Both the position numbers and the translations under genes were made by a program. From an uncultured Porphyromonadaceae bacterium (GTDB lineage: Bacteria; Bacteroidota; Bacteroidia; Bacteroidales; Barnesiellaceae_A), in assembly GCA_900538705.1 (NCBI GenBank), contig UPZG01000001.1:558001-622000 (forward strand): a stretch of DNA of 64,000 nucleotides. Direction: 5' to 3'. Below are positions 42,508 through 51,101 of this stretch, in pieces; position 1 is the stretch's first letter; every line of letters starts with the position of its first letter. The notes under the pieces were generated by a model, which was not told the DNA's origin, did no database searches, and was given only the letters and a program-made list of their open reading frames with translations.

Positions 42508-43800
42508 ATGATACGTAATAGAGTAGATATTGTTTCGCTCGGATGCTCCAAAAACTTAGTCGATTCCGAGCGGTTGTTATATCGCTTTTCTCAGGCGGGA
42601 TACAAAGTGTATCACGATTCACACCGTGTGTCGGGTGAAATTGTGGTAGTGAATACATGTGGATTTATAGGTGATGCCAAGGAAGAGAGTATATCTATGA
42701 TACTCGAACTGGCAGAGGCCAAGAAGCACCGCCGTATAGGAAAGTTGTTTGTAATGGGTTGCCTTTCGGAACGGTATAGGGCTGAACTTGAGAAAGAGAT
42801 ACCCGAGGTGGATAAGTTCTATGGTAAGTTCGACTGGGAAGCTCTTCTGTCGGATTTGGGGCACCCGGAGGTTATTTGTTCCGATACACGCATACTCACA
42901 ACACCCTCGCACTATGCCTATATCAAGATAGCCGAGGGGTGTAATCGTTTTTGTTCCTATTGTGCCATTCCGCTCTTCACAGGACGTTATAAATCGGTAC
43001 CAATGGAGCGCCTGTTTGATGAGGTGCGTACTCTTGTAGGACAAGGCGTTAAAGAGTTTCAGGTGATAGCACAAGACCTCTCATATTACGGTGAAGACTT
43101 ATATGGCGAAAACCGGTTGGCGGCACTTGTTGAGGGTATGGCCGCTATACCCGGAGTAGAATGGATAAGGTTGCACTATGCCTACCCGGCAGGATTTCCC
43201 TACGACTTGCTCCCTGTGATGCAAAAGCACGACAATGTATGCAAGTATCTCGATATAGCATTACAACATATTAGCGACAATATGCTCGATCGCATGCATC
43301 GGCATGTTACCAAGCAAGAGACATACGACCTTATAGCTCGTCTTCGTCGCGAAGTTCCCGGCATTACGTTACGTACGACTTTGATGGTAGGCTATCCCGG
43401 AGAGACCGAAGCCGACTTTGAAGAGTTGTTGCAGTTTGTGCGTGATATTCGTTTTGAGCGGATGGGCGCTTTTGCATACTGCGAGGAAGAGGGTACTTTT
43501 GCTGCCGCACATCATCCCGACGATGTTCCTGAGGAGGTGAAACAACAACGATTGGAACAACTTATGTCTTTACAAGAGTCTATTGCCGCAGAAATGAATG
43601 CAGCCAAACTCGACACTGAGTTGAAGGTGATAATAGACCGTGAAGAGCCTGATTATTATGTGGGACGAACTGAGGCCGATTCGCCCGACGTAGATAATGA
43701 AGTGCTGGTAGAGAAAACCCAACCTTTGCGAATAGGTGATTTTTGCCGAGTGAAGGTAACAGAAACTCTGCCGTTTGACTTGATTGCACGTCCTCTCTGA
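42508..43800 (+). CDS. rimO: Ribosomal protein uS12 methylthiotransferase
   Basis: RimO adds a methylthio group to an Asp of ribosomal protein S12. The 430-residue radical SAM methylthiotransferase has an N-terminal UPF0004 domain with three cluster cysteines (SLGCSKN, NTCGFIGDAKEES, MGCLSERY). The radical SAM motif is CNRFCSYC in IAEGCNRFCSYCAIPLFTGR, and a C-terminal TRAM domain (EVLVEKTQPLRIGDFCRVKVTE) is present. The start is ATG 42508; a TTG start 21 bases upstream would overlap ftsY. A single Pro-type RimO motif (AIPLFTGRYKS) separates it from MiaB. Confidence 0.96.
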   Translation: MIRNRVDIVSLGCSKNLVDSERLLYRFSQAGYKVYHDSHRVSGEIVVVNTCGFIGDAKEESISMILELAEAKKHRRIGKLFVMGCLSERYRAELEKEIPEVDKFYGKFDWEALLSDLGHPEVICSDTRILTTPSHYAYIKIAEGCNRFCSYCAIPLFTGRYKSVPMERLFDEVRTLVGQGVKEFQVIAQDLSYYGEDLYGENRLAALVEGMAAIPGVEWIRLHYAYPAGFPYDLLPVMQKHDNVCKYLDIALQHISDNMLDRMHRHVTKQETYDLIARLRREVPGITLRTTLMVGYPGETEADFEELLQFVRDIRFERMGAFAYCEEEGTFAAAHHPDDVPEEVKQQRLEQLMSLQESIAAEMNAAKLDTELKVIIDREEPDYYVGRTEADSPDVDNEVLVEKTQPLRIGDFCRVKVTETLPFDLIARPL

Positions 43801-43806
43801 CAGTAG

Positions 43807-44892
43807 ATGCATATGAATGCCTGTACCGCATATAGCGATAAGGGGGAAGAAATAGGGGGACTTATTGCCTGCTGTTTGAACCGGAACATACCCTTTTATG
43901 CAAGTCGTTATCCCTCCGAGTCGCAAGTCCGTTTCGGTGCACAATATCATTCGGCACCGATTCGCGGTATGGTAAGTGGTTTCAGGGTGGTACCATTTGT
44001 AGAAAGTGAAGATGCGCCAGCCTTTACTATCGTTCCGGATTATAGTGCTGCTGACCGTGCTGCTCTCGAAGCATTACCTCCCCTGCCTGCAGCTTCTTAT
44101 GGACTGAGCGGTGCAGACATAGATTATGACACCTATATAGGCGAAGCCCGGCGTATGATATCTTGCATCCAAGCCCATGATGCTTCTAAGCTGGTACTCT
44201 CTCGTACCATAACACTATCTTACGATATGGCTCGCATGCCGCAGTTGTTTGCCGCATTGTGTGTCGCTTATCCGTCGGCGTATGTTTTCATGGTAAGTTA
44301 TCCAGGGATATGCAATTGGATAGGAGCGACACCCGAACTGCTGTTACGCTCTACCAATCGTGGATATGCAACTATGGCGTTGGCCGGGACACGTCCGGAA
44401 GGGACTCCTGCCGACTGGCCGCTCAAGGAACGTGAGGAGCAACAGTATGTAGCAGATTATATTGGACAGGTGTTGCAAGGTTGTGGGCTGACGGCTGTAA
44501 CGACTCATACTTATACGCGTCGAGCAGCCCAGGTAGAACACCTCTGTACCGATTTTGATATATCTACTGCCCACGATGCCGCAATACGTGACCTCTTGTT
44601 AGCACGGCTACATCCTACACCGGCCGTTGCCGGTATACCAGTTAACGATGCTAAGAAGCTTATATCGGCAATAGAGGGGCACCACCGCCGTTATTATGGC
44701 GGATACATAGGCGACGCTGATGAGAATGGGCATTGCCGTTGTTTTGTCAATTTGAGAAGTCTCGAGTTTGATGCTCGGGCTGTACGCCTTTATGTGGGTG
44801 GCGGACTTACAGCACGTTCTGTTCCTGTTGATGAATGGAACGAAACCTGCATAAAGTCACAGACTTTGCTTTCAGTGTTGAATTGTACTTAA
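43807..44892 (+). CDS. menF: Isochorismate synthase
   Basis: The enzyme converts chorismate to isochorismate, the entry step to menaquinone. The 361-residue chorismate-binding protein has SKLVLSRTITLSYD, VSYPGICNWIGATPELLL, MALAGTRPEGTPADW, HPTPAVAGIPVNDAKKLI and EGHHRRYYGGYIGDAD. The closing LYVGGGLTARSVPVDEWNET is typical. The N-terminal part is shorter than in E. coli MenF, as usual in Bacteroidetes (also close to EntC). It is followed by menD after 9 bp, which supports the menaquinone role. Confidence 0.9.
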   Translation: MHMNACTAYSDKGEEIGGLIACCLNRNIPFYASRYPSESQVRFGAQYHSAPIRGMVSGFRVVPFVESEDAPAFTIVPDYSAADRAALEALPPLPAASYGLSGADIDYDTYIGEARRMISCIQAHDASKLVLSRTITLSYDMARMPQLFAALCVAYPSAYVFMVSYPGICNWIGATPELLLRSTNRGYATMALAGTRPEGTPADWPLKEREEQQYVADYIGQVLQGCGLTAVTTHTYTRRAAQVEHLCTDFDISTAHDAAIRDLLLARLHPTPAVAGIPVNDAKKLISAIEGHHRRYYGGYIGDADENGHCRCFVNLRSLEFDARAVRLYVGGGLTARSVPVDEWNETCIKSQTLLSVLNCT

Positions 44893-44901
44893 TCTTTTTG
44901 T

Positions 44902-46590
44902 ATGACTATGGAAACAACCAATCATGAGATGTGTCGAGCGTTGGCCGAACTGTCGGTGGTTCATGGTGTGCGATATGCAGTCTTATCTCCGGGTTCGCGC
45001 AATGCACCATTGTTGGTGGCTTTTGCTCGTGAAAAAGCCATAAAACATCATGTTGTGATAGATGAGCGGGTAGCTGCATTTATGGCGTTGGGTATGGCTG
45101 CGAGGTTACAAGAACCTGTAGCTCTCGTATGTACCTCCGGAACGGCTCTGCTAAACTATGCACCTGCTGTGGCAGAGGCATATTATCGGCATGTGCCCTT
45201 AATAGTTATTTCGGCCGACCGACCTGATGAATGGATAGACCAGGATGATAGCCAGACCATCAGACAACGAGGTATATTCGCTCCTTTTATAAAGGCTTCA
45301 TATCATCTCCCTGTAGATACGGACAATGAACTGAATATGTGGTATGCCACACGCATGATAAATGAAGCTATTCTTACGGCAAAGACATCGTGCCCCGGAC
45401 CGGTGCATGTGAATGTGCCGTTGCGTGAACCTTTATGTGGTACTGCTGAGTATATTCCTGGCAAGTTCCGAAAGGTGCAAATGATGAAACCTGCCCGCCA
45501 GCTTGCCGAGGATGACCTTTCGGAGTTGACGACTGAATTTGCCCGGCACGATAGGATAATGGTTTTTGCTTCTTTGCTCTCGCCGTCGGCTTCTGTGCAA
45601 TCGGCTTTGTCGCACATGGCTGATTTGCCGCAGGTAATGGTACTTACCGAGAGCGTTGCAAATGTGCAAGACCCCCGATTTATATCTACTGTCGACCGTG
45701 TGCTTACGGCCATAGACAATAGTGAGAAACCTGCTTTCGCTCCTTCGTTGCTGATAACGTTGGGAGGCGCGCCCATCTCGCGCATGGCAAAACTTTTCTT
45801 GCGACGGTATGCTCCGGCCGTGCATTGGCGTATAGGAGGAGAACCGCATATCATAGATACGATGCAGAATCTTACCTGCCAGATAGACGCTGAGCCGGCT
45901 TGGCTCTTGGAAAAGTTGGCTCAATGCCCGCCACGCGACAGTGGCTTTGCTGCGTTGTGGAAGGAGCGCGAAACTTATGCCGGAAGGTTGCACAGCGATT
46001 TTATCGAGTCGGCTCCGTGGAGTGCACTCAAAGCCTATTCGATACTATTCCCTTCGCTTCCTGAAGGGGTATCGCTTCATCTCTCTAATGGAACGTCGGT
46101 ACGGTATGCTCAGTTATTCAATACACCGCAGGTATCGCAAACATATAGCAACCGGGGTGTGAGCGGTATAGACGGAAGTACCTCTACGGCGATAGGCTCG
46201 TCTTGTGTCGATAATGGCACGACACTACTTGTAACCGGTGATATGAGTTTCGCTTACGATGCAGGGGGGCTTGCCACAGGCTATGCGACACCACGTTTCA
46301 AAGTTGTGGTATTGTGTAATGAAGGAGGTGGTATATTCCGCTTTATCAAAGGGCCGTCTGACTTACCCGAGCTGGAAGAGTGCTTCGAGGTAAAACGTCG
46401 TATTCCTGTCGAAGGATACGCTGCCTTGCATGGATTCCGTTTCTTCAAGGCAGCTTCTATCGAGGAACTGCGTAGCGTGTTACCCCGTTTTTGGGCAGAA
46501 AAGGAACAACCCGCCATGCTTGCCTTAGAAACAGATGGAGTAACCGATGCAGCTGTTTTGCGGGCCTATATGAGAAGGGCTCGTTCGTGA
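44902..46590 (+). CDS. menD: SEPHCHC synthase (MenD)
   Basis: MenD is the thiamine-diphosphate enzyme that joins 2-oxoglutarate to isochorismate. The 562-residue product begins with the Pyr domain (VLSPGSRNAPLLVAFA; the catalytic-Glu motif is HHVVIDERVAAFMALGMA) and ISADRPDEWIDQDDSQTIRQ. The C-terminal ThDP/Mg motif is VTGDMSFAYDAGGLATGY with NEGGGIFRFIKG. An in-frame ATG two codons later is an alternative start. It lies 9 bp after menF. Confidence 0.95.
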   Translation: MTMETTNHEMCRALAELSVVHGVRYAVLSPGSRNAPLLVAFAREKAIKHHVVIDERVAAFMALGMAARLQEPVALVCTSGTALLNYAPAVAEAYYRHVPLIVISADRPDEWIDQDDSQTIRQRGIFAPFIKASYHLPVDTDNELNMWYATRMINEAILTAKTSCPGPVHVNVPLREPLCGTAEYIPGKFRKVQMMKPARQLAEDDLSELTTEFARHDRIMVFASLLSPSASVQSALSHMADLPQVMVLTESVANVQDPRFISTVDRVLTAIDNSEKPAFAPSLLITLGGAPISRMAKLFLRRYAPAVHWRIGGEPHIIDTMQNLTCQIDAEPAWLLEKLAQCPPRDSGFAALWKERETYAGRLHSDFIESAPWSALKAYSILFPSLPEGVSLHLSNGTSVRYAQLFNTPQVSQTYSNRGVSGIDGSTSTAIGSSCVDNGTTLLVTGDMSFAYDAGGLATGYATPRFKVVVLCNEGGGIFRFIKGPSDLPELEECFEVKRRIPVEGYAALHGFRFFKAASIEELRSVLPRFWAEKEQPAMLALETDGVTDAAVLRAYMRRARS

Positions 46591-46688
46591 GGCCGTTTTC
46601 CCTATATGTTGTTTCGCATTAACTTGTGTCGGTACGACTATAAGTCATTTAAATTATAGATGTTTGATATTCAGAATAGTATAAAGAT

Positions 46689-47651
46689 ATGATAGAAGAG
46701 TCGAAAGAAAGAGTGCTTGCCGGAGGTATGATAACCTTTGCCGAGGCGTGTGAGCTTTATCGTTGCGACGATAGGGCTGCACTGCTTGCAGCAGCCGATG
46801 AGATACGTTTGCGTAGGGTGGGCAATGATATAGATACTTGTTGTATTGTAAACGCACGTTCGGGCAAATGTGGTGAGGACTGTAAGTGGTGTGCACAGTC
46901 GGCACATTATGTTACGCATATAAACGAGTATGAGCGAGTGAGTGATGAGGAAGCCCTGTCTGTGGCTCGAGTAAGTGCTCGGCAAGGTATCGCTCGTTAT
47001 TCGTTGGTGACGAGTGGACGTAAGATGACGGCCAAGGAGCTGCCTCCCTTCTGTAATCTTTACCGCCGTGTGAAAGAGGAGACGGGAGTGTATTTATGCG
47101 CATCTATGGGATTGTTGGGTAAAGAAGAGTTACAAATGCTCTACGATGCCGGTGTGCGTCGTTACCATTGCAATTTGGAGACTTCATCGTCTTATTTTCC
47201 CTCTTTATGCAGCACACATACCTCAGAGCAAAAGAAACAGACCATACGTTGGGCTCGCGAGGTAGGTATGGAGATATGTTCGGGAGGAATCATAGGTATG
47301 GGTGAAACGGTGGAGCAGCGTATAGAATTGGCGTTTGAGTTGCGCGAACTGCAAGTAGCTTCGGTACCGGTCAATATATTATCGCCTATACCCGGCACGC
47401 CACTTGCTACGATACCGTTGCTCGATGAGGATAGCATCTTGCGTACTATCGCCGTATATCGTTTTGTCTTGCCTGATGCTGTTATACGCTTTGCCGGAGG
47501 CCGCATGCGTCTCTCAGAAGAGGCGCAGTTGCTTGCCTTGCGCGGAGGGCTTAACGGTGCGTTGGTAGGCGACCTGCTCACTACGGTGGGTAACGGTGTG
47601 GCGCAGGATGGCAAGCTCTTCGACAAGGCCGGTTACCGTTGGGTTAAATAG
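46689..47651 (+). CDS. bioB: Biotin synthase
   Basis: BioB inserts sulfur into dethiobiotin. The 320-residue radical SAM enzyme has the cluster motif CGEDCKWCAQS (Cys61, Cys65, Cys68), then YSLVTSGRKMT, CASMGLLGKEEL, RYHCNLETSSSYFPSLCSTHT, EICSGGIIGMGETVEQRIELAFELREL and VPVNILSPIPGTPL. The ligands of the sacrificial 2Fe-2S cluster are present. It is a lone bio gene here, with no other biotin genes in the window. The preceding 98-bp gap shows no riboswitch that I recognise. Confidence 0.96.
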   Translation: MIEESKERVLAGGMITFAEACELYRCDDRAALLAAADEIRLRRVGNDIDTCCIVNARSGKCGEDCKWCAQSAHYVTHINEYERVSDEEALSVARVSARQGIARYSLVTSGRKMTAKELPPFCNLYRRVKEETGVYLCASMGLLGKEELQMLYDAGVRRYHCNLETSSSYFPSLCSTHTSEQKKQTIRWAREVGMEICSGGIIGMGETVEQRIELAFELRELQVASVPVNILSPIPGTPLATIPLLDEDSILRTIAVYRFVLPDAVIRFAGGRMRLSEEAQLLALRGGLNGALVGDLLTTVGNGVAQDGKLFDKAGYRWVK

Positions 47652-47684
47652 GTTATGAGCCGTTGCATATCGGGCGAAAATCAC

Positions 47685-47692
47685 TATCTTTG
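47685..47692 (+). promoter_or_regulatory. Bacteroidetes -7 element for the DUF4199/glycosyltransferase pair
   Basis: TATCTTTG. Transcription would start near 47700, so translation must use ATG 47731 rather than 47692. Confidence 0.6.
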
Positions 47693-47730
47693 TGGGTTGC
47701 ATAGAATGTGACGTCAATAGTTATTACGTT

Positions 47731-48267
47731 ATGGCCAATACTGTTCCACGCAAGAGTCTCCTCCAATATAGTATGGAGGGAGGCGTATGGTTGGGTATAT
47801 ATTTGATTGTGAGATTTGCCTGCATGGTCATGGGACTTTATTTCCCTGTGGCCAATCTGTTGGCTCTCGCTCTTTTTGTGGGTACACCCTTTGTGCTGTA
47901 TCGTATCATGATGGTATACCATCGCAACAATAGTTACATATCGTTTTTCTCCTTGTTGTGGATGATGGGCATAATGCTCTTTTTCTTTGCATCTCTGATA
48001 TGTAGCGTAGCGGAGTATATCTACTATCAATACATCAATCCACAATATATAGCAGAGCTGTTCAACCGCGCATTTGCTCTTATCAAAGAAATGGATGTGC
48101 TCTCTGATACTATTTCGTTAGAGGAGATGAGTAAGGCTCTGGAAGAGGGGAGCTCGCCCACCTCGTTGCAGATGGTGATGCAGTCGATATGGTCTAATGT
48201 CTTTTTTGGGTCGTTGCTCTCTATGATTGTAGCTCCTTTTGTATTGCAGAAACGTAAAAAATCATAA
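47731..48267 (+). CDS. DUF4199 membrane protein
   Basis: A 178-residue inner-membrane protein with four hydrophobic segments (GGVWLGIYLIVRFACMVMGLYF, VANLLALALFVGTPFVLYRIM, YISFFSLLWMMGIMLFFFASLICSVAEYIYYQY, and a C-terminal VFFGSLLSMIVAPFVLQ) and a charged loop between the third and fourth. This matches the DUF4199 family of Bacteroidetes, found next to a family 2 glycosyltransferase. The role is unknown; it may assist the glycosyltransferase, whose start lies 8 bp after its stop. Confidence 0.8.
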   Translation: MANTVPRKSLLQYSMEGGVWLGIYLIVRFACMVMGLYFPVANLLALALFVGTPFVLYRIMMVYHRNNSYISFFSLLWMMGIMLFFFASLICSVAEYIYYQYINPQYIAELFNRAFALIKEMDVLSDTISLEEMSKALEEGSSPTSLQMVMQSIWSNVFFGSLLSMIVAPFVLQKRKKS

Positions 48268-48274
48268 AGAAAAA

Positions 48275-49225
48275 ATGGATATTTCGTTAGTCATACCATT
48301 GTACAATGAGGCCGAGTCGCTTCCCGAATTGGAAGCATGGATTGCCCGTGTTATGAAAGAGAATGGGTTCAGCTACGAGATTTGGTTTGTCAATGATGGC
48401 AGTACCGATAACTCGTGGCAGGTGATAGAGGAGTTGCGTCGGAAAAATCCATGCGTCAAAGGTGTTTCGTTCCGTCGCAATTATGGCAAGTCACCCGCTC
48501 TTTTTATGGGGTTTGAAAAGGTTCAAGGCGATGTAGTTATTACAATGGATGCCGACTTGCAAGATAGTCCCGATGAGATTCCTGAGCTCTATCGTATGAT
48601 TACTCAAGATGGTTACGACTTGGTATCGGGATGGAAAAAGAAACGTTATGACCCGTTGTCGAAAACCATTCCTACAAAGCTTTTCAATGCTACGGCACGA
48701 AAAGTGAGTGGCATCAAGCTCCACGACTTCAATTGCGGATTGAAGGCATATCGTCGTGAGGTAGTAAAGTCTATAGAAGTGTATGGCGATATGCACCGCT
48801 ACATACCTTATTTGGCCAAAAATGCCGGCTATACCCGCATCGGTGAGAAGGTAGTACACCATCGTGCCCGCAAGTATGGGAAGACAAAATTTGGGCTCGA
48901 CCGTTTTGTAAACGGTTATCTTGACCTTATTACACTTTGGTTCTTTTCGAAATTCGGGGTTAAGCCCATGCATTTCTTCGGTTTGTTGGGTAGCCTCATG
49001 TTTTTCATAGGTTTTGTAGCTGTCATTGTGGTAGGTGTTACCAAGCTCTATAATCTCTATAATGGCTATCCGTATCGGTTGGTAACAGATTCTCCTTATT
49101 TCTATTTGGCGCTTACGTTTATGATTTTAGGTACGCAACTCTTCCTTACCGGTTTTGTAGGCGAGCTCATCTCACGCAATGCCACAGACCGTAACAAATA
49201 TCAGGTATCGGAAGTGTTGGAGTAG
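48275..49225 (+). CDS. Family 2 glycosyltransferase (DPM/GtrB-like)
   Basis: A 316-residue membrane-bound glycosyltransferase. The catalytic GT-A domain has SLVIPLYNEAESLPELEAWI, WFVNDGSTDNSW, FRRNYGKSPALFMGFEKVQGDVVITMDADLQDSPDEIPEL with the DAD motif, FNCGLKAYRREV and HRARKYGKTKFGLDRF. Two C-terminal membrane helices follow (FFGLLGSLMFFIGFVAVIVVGV and FYLALTFMILGTQLFLTGFVGELI). This layout fits transfer of a sugar to undecaprenyl phosphate. The start follows a poly-A stretch after the DUF4199 stop. Confidence 0.92.
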   Translation: MDISLVIPLYNEAESLPELEAWIARVMKENGFSYEIWFVNDGSTDNSWQVIEELRRKNPCVKGVSFRRNYGKSPALFMGFEKVQGDVVITMDADLQDSPDEIPELYRMITQDGYDLVSGWKKKRYDPLSKTIPTKLFNATARKVSGIKLHDFNCGLKAYRREVVKSIEVYGDMHRYIPYLAKNAGYTRIGEKVVHHRARKYGKTKFGLDRFVNGYLDLITLWFFSKFGVKPMHFFGLLGSLMFFIGFVAVIVVGVTKLYNLYNGYPYRLVTDSPYFYLALTFMILGTQLFLTGFVGELISRNATDRNKYQVSEVLE

Positions 49226-49257
49226 CATAGGTTTTATATTATTAAAACATTACCGTT

Positions 49258-49776
49258 ATGCAGAATATAGTATTGTCTTTAGCCCAAAAACGCTATTCGG
49301 TAAGAAAATATGATGCGCGGCCGGTTCCTGACGAGTTGTTGCGCTATGTTCTTGAGACTGCACGCCTTGCTCCGTCGGCTGTAAACTTACAACCTGCGAC
49401 GTTTGTCGTTATACGCGATGCGTCAATGCTCAGTCGTTTGGCCGAGGTATATCAACGCGAGTGGTTCCGCACAATACCGGCATGCATCGTAGCTTGTGGC
49501 AATCACAATGTGTCGTGGCATAGAGCTGCCGATGGTAAAGACCACTGCGACATAGATGTTGCTATTGCCGTAGAGCATATATGCCTTGCAGCTACCGAGG
49601 TGGGCTTAGGTACATGTTGGGTATGTAATTTCGATACTTCCCGTTGCCGGGAGTTACTCGAGTTGCCCCCGTATGTAGAACCGATAGTACTTCTGCCTAT
49701 AGGTTTCCCGGCTGCCGATAATGAGCCGCCGGTTAAGAAACGAAAACCGTTAGACGAAATTGTTGTATGGCGTTGA
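49258..49776 (+). CDS. Nitroreductase family protein
   Basis: A 172-residue FMN-dependent NAD(P)H oxidoreductase. FMN contacts lie in LAQKRYSVRKYDARPVPDELL and ARLAPSAVNLQPATFVVI, then DVAIAVEHICLAATEVGLGTCWV and LPIGFPAADNEPPVKKRKPLDEIV at the end. It is a short single-domain form. The substrate is unknown. Its TGA overlaps the next start (TGATG). Confidence 0.92.
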   Translation: MQNIVLSLAQKRYSVRKYDARPVPDELLRYVLETARLAPSAVNLQPATFVVIRDASMLSRLAEVYQREWFRTIPACIVACGNHNVSWHRAADGKDHCDIDVAIAVEHICLAATEVGLGTCWVCNFDTSRCRELLELPPYVEPIVLLPIGFPAADNEPPVKKRKPLDEIVVWR

Positions 49777-50291
49777 TGCAGAGAACGTATAGTTGGTGTT
49801 TGTTTATAAGCATGGTGCTGGCAATACTTTTGTTGTTGGCAGCGTGTGGAGAAAGTGGTTGTTACGAAAATCGTAGCAGTATCCCTCGGGCTGCGTTTTA
49901 CGCGTATAATATGCCCGAGAGTACCATTGCCGTAGATTCTATAGAGGTGTATGGGGTGGGGCATCCCACCGATTCGTTGCTAGTTGCGGCAGCCTCGGGT
50001 ACATCGAGTCTCTATCTGCCCTTTCGCAGTGATGCCGATACGACTCGCTATGTCATTCATTATGCCGCCCAAGCTTTGGCCGATACAGCCAACAACGATA
50101 CTTTGACATTTGCATACAATCGCTTCCCTTATTTTATTTCGGAAGATTGCGGCGTGGTATTTAATTATACAATTACACGATTTGAATATACGCGTCATAT
50201 GCTCGATTCGGCAGCATTGGTAACTCCCGAGGTAACTAATGAAGATACAGAAACCATTCAACTGTTTTATTATGTTGCCATTGAGGAGTAG
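49776..50291 (+). CDS. DUF6452 lipoprotein
   Basis: A 171-residue lipoprotein (MQRTYSWCLFISMVLAILLLLAACGES, lipobox LAAC). The mature domain (CYENRSSIPRAAFYAY, DSIEVYGVGHPTDSLL, SSLYLPFRSDADTTRYVIHY) matches DUF6452, an envelope family that always neighbours DUF6048. The ATG at 49776 shares its A with the stop of the nitroreductase gene; ATG 49767 is an alternative. The role is unknown. Confidence 0.78.
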   Translation: MQRTYSWCLFISMVLAILLLLAACGESGCYENRSSIPRAAFYAYNMPESTIAVDSIEVYGVGHPTDSLLVAAASGTSSLYLPFRSDADTTRYVIHYAAQALADTANNDTLTFAYNRFPYFISEDCGVVFNYTITRFEYTRHMLDSAALVTPEVTNEDTETIQLFYYVAIEE

Positions 50292-51096
50292 AAAAACGTG
50301 CGTGACAATATATTGCTTGTTGTTGGCTATATGCATTTGTGTGCCGGCTGGAGCCCAGCGTGTAATAACTCCTGTGGAGAGCAACGATTTGCCATTGGAA
50401 GTACGTAAACGCCAGCAGGAGAAAATGAACCGTGTCCTTACCGATACAGTGACTACTCCTCCGCCCTCGACCGAAGAGAAAGAACCAAAACATAAAGCGC
50501 CCCTCTTTGGAGGGCTGTTGTTAACGGCCGATATTGCATCTCCCGTTATGAATCTTTTCGGTCAGCAGTATGGCAATTATGAAGTAGCCTTGGAGGCCGA
50601 TTTTTTTCATCGTTTCTTTCCGGTCATAGAATTTGGCATAGGCTATGCCGATAATACTCCCGACGATAATAATTATACGTATAAGTGTACACCTTCGCCC
50701 TACGGAAGGGTGGGACTGAATTATAATTTCTTTTATAACAACGGTTCAGAGAGCTTCTTCTCGATAGGGGCGCGTTACGGCCTTACTTATTTTTCCTATC
50801 AGTGGGACAATGTGCAGCTCGATGATTCATATTGGGGTAGTGTCGCAACTATCTCTATACCACAGCAGAAAGCATTTGCACATTGGGCTGAATTGGTGGT
50901 CGCCTTGCGTGTGCAAGTGTATAAAAACTTTTATATGGGATGGAGCGGCCGTTATCGCTTCTTGATAGGATGTGGCTCGTCGTCGTATGGTGAGCCTATG
51001 TTTATTCCCGGCTTCGGACCTTCGGGTGGTGGTTTTGGTTTTACCTATACCATAGGCTATCGCTTGCCATTGGGTGGTAAAGAGATAAAAAAATAA
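50272..51096 (+). CDS. DUF6048 outer-membrane-type protein
   Basis: A 274-residue protein with a signal peptide (SRKTCVTIYCLLLAICICVPAGAQ). Barrel-like strands follow (PVIEFGIGYADNTPD, SPYGRVGLNYNFFYNNGSESFFSIGARYGLTYFSYQW, FYMGWSGRYRFLIGCGSSSYG, GGGFGFTYTIGYRLPLGG), as in DUF6048 proteins. The gene overlaps DUF6452; ATG 50239 gives a longer start and cannot be excluded. It probably forms an outer-membrane partner of the DUF6452 lipoprotein. Confidence 0.78.
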   Translation: MLPLRSRKTCVTIYCLLLAICICVPAGAQRVITPVESNDLPLEVRKRQQEKMNRVLTDTVTTPPPSTEEKEPKHKAPLFGGLLLTADIASPVMNLFGQQYGNYEVALEADFFHRFFPVIEFGIGYADNTPDDNNYTYKCTPSPYGRVGLNYNFFYNNGSESFFSIGARYGLTYFSYQWDNVQLDDSYWGSVATISIPQQKAFAHWAELVVALRVQVYKNFYMGWSGRYRFLIGCGSSSYGEPMFIPGFGPSGGGFGFTYTIGYRLPLGGKEIKK

Positions 51097-51101
51097 GCAA
51101 C

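Noticed and set aside
46591..46688. Riboswitch or BirA operator before bioB
   Set aside because: I saw no conserved aptamer or clear dyad in the 98-bp leader.
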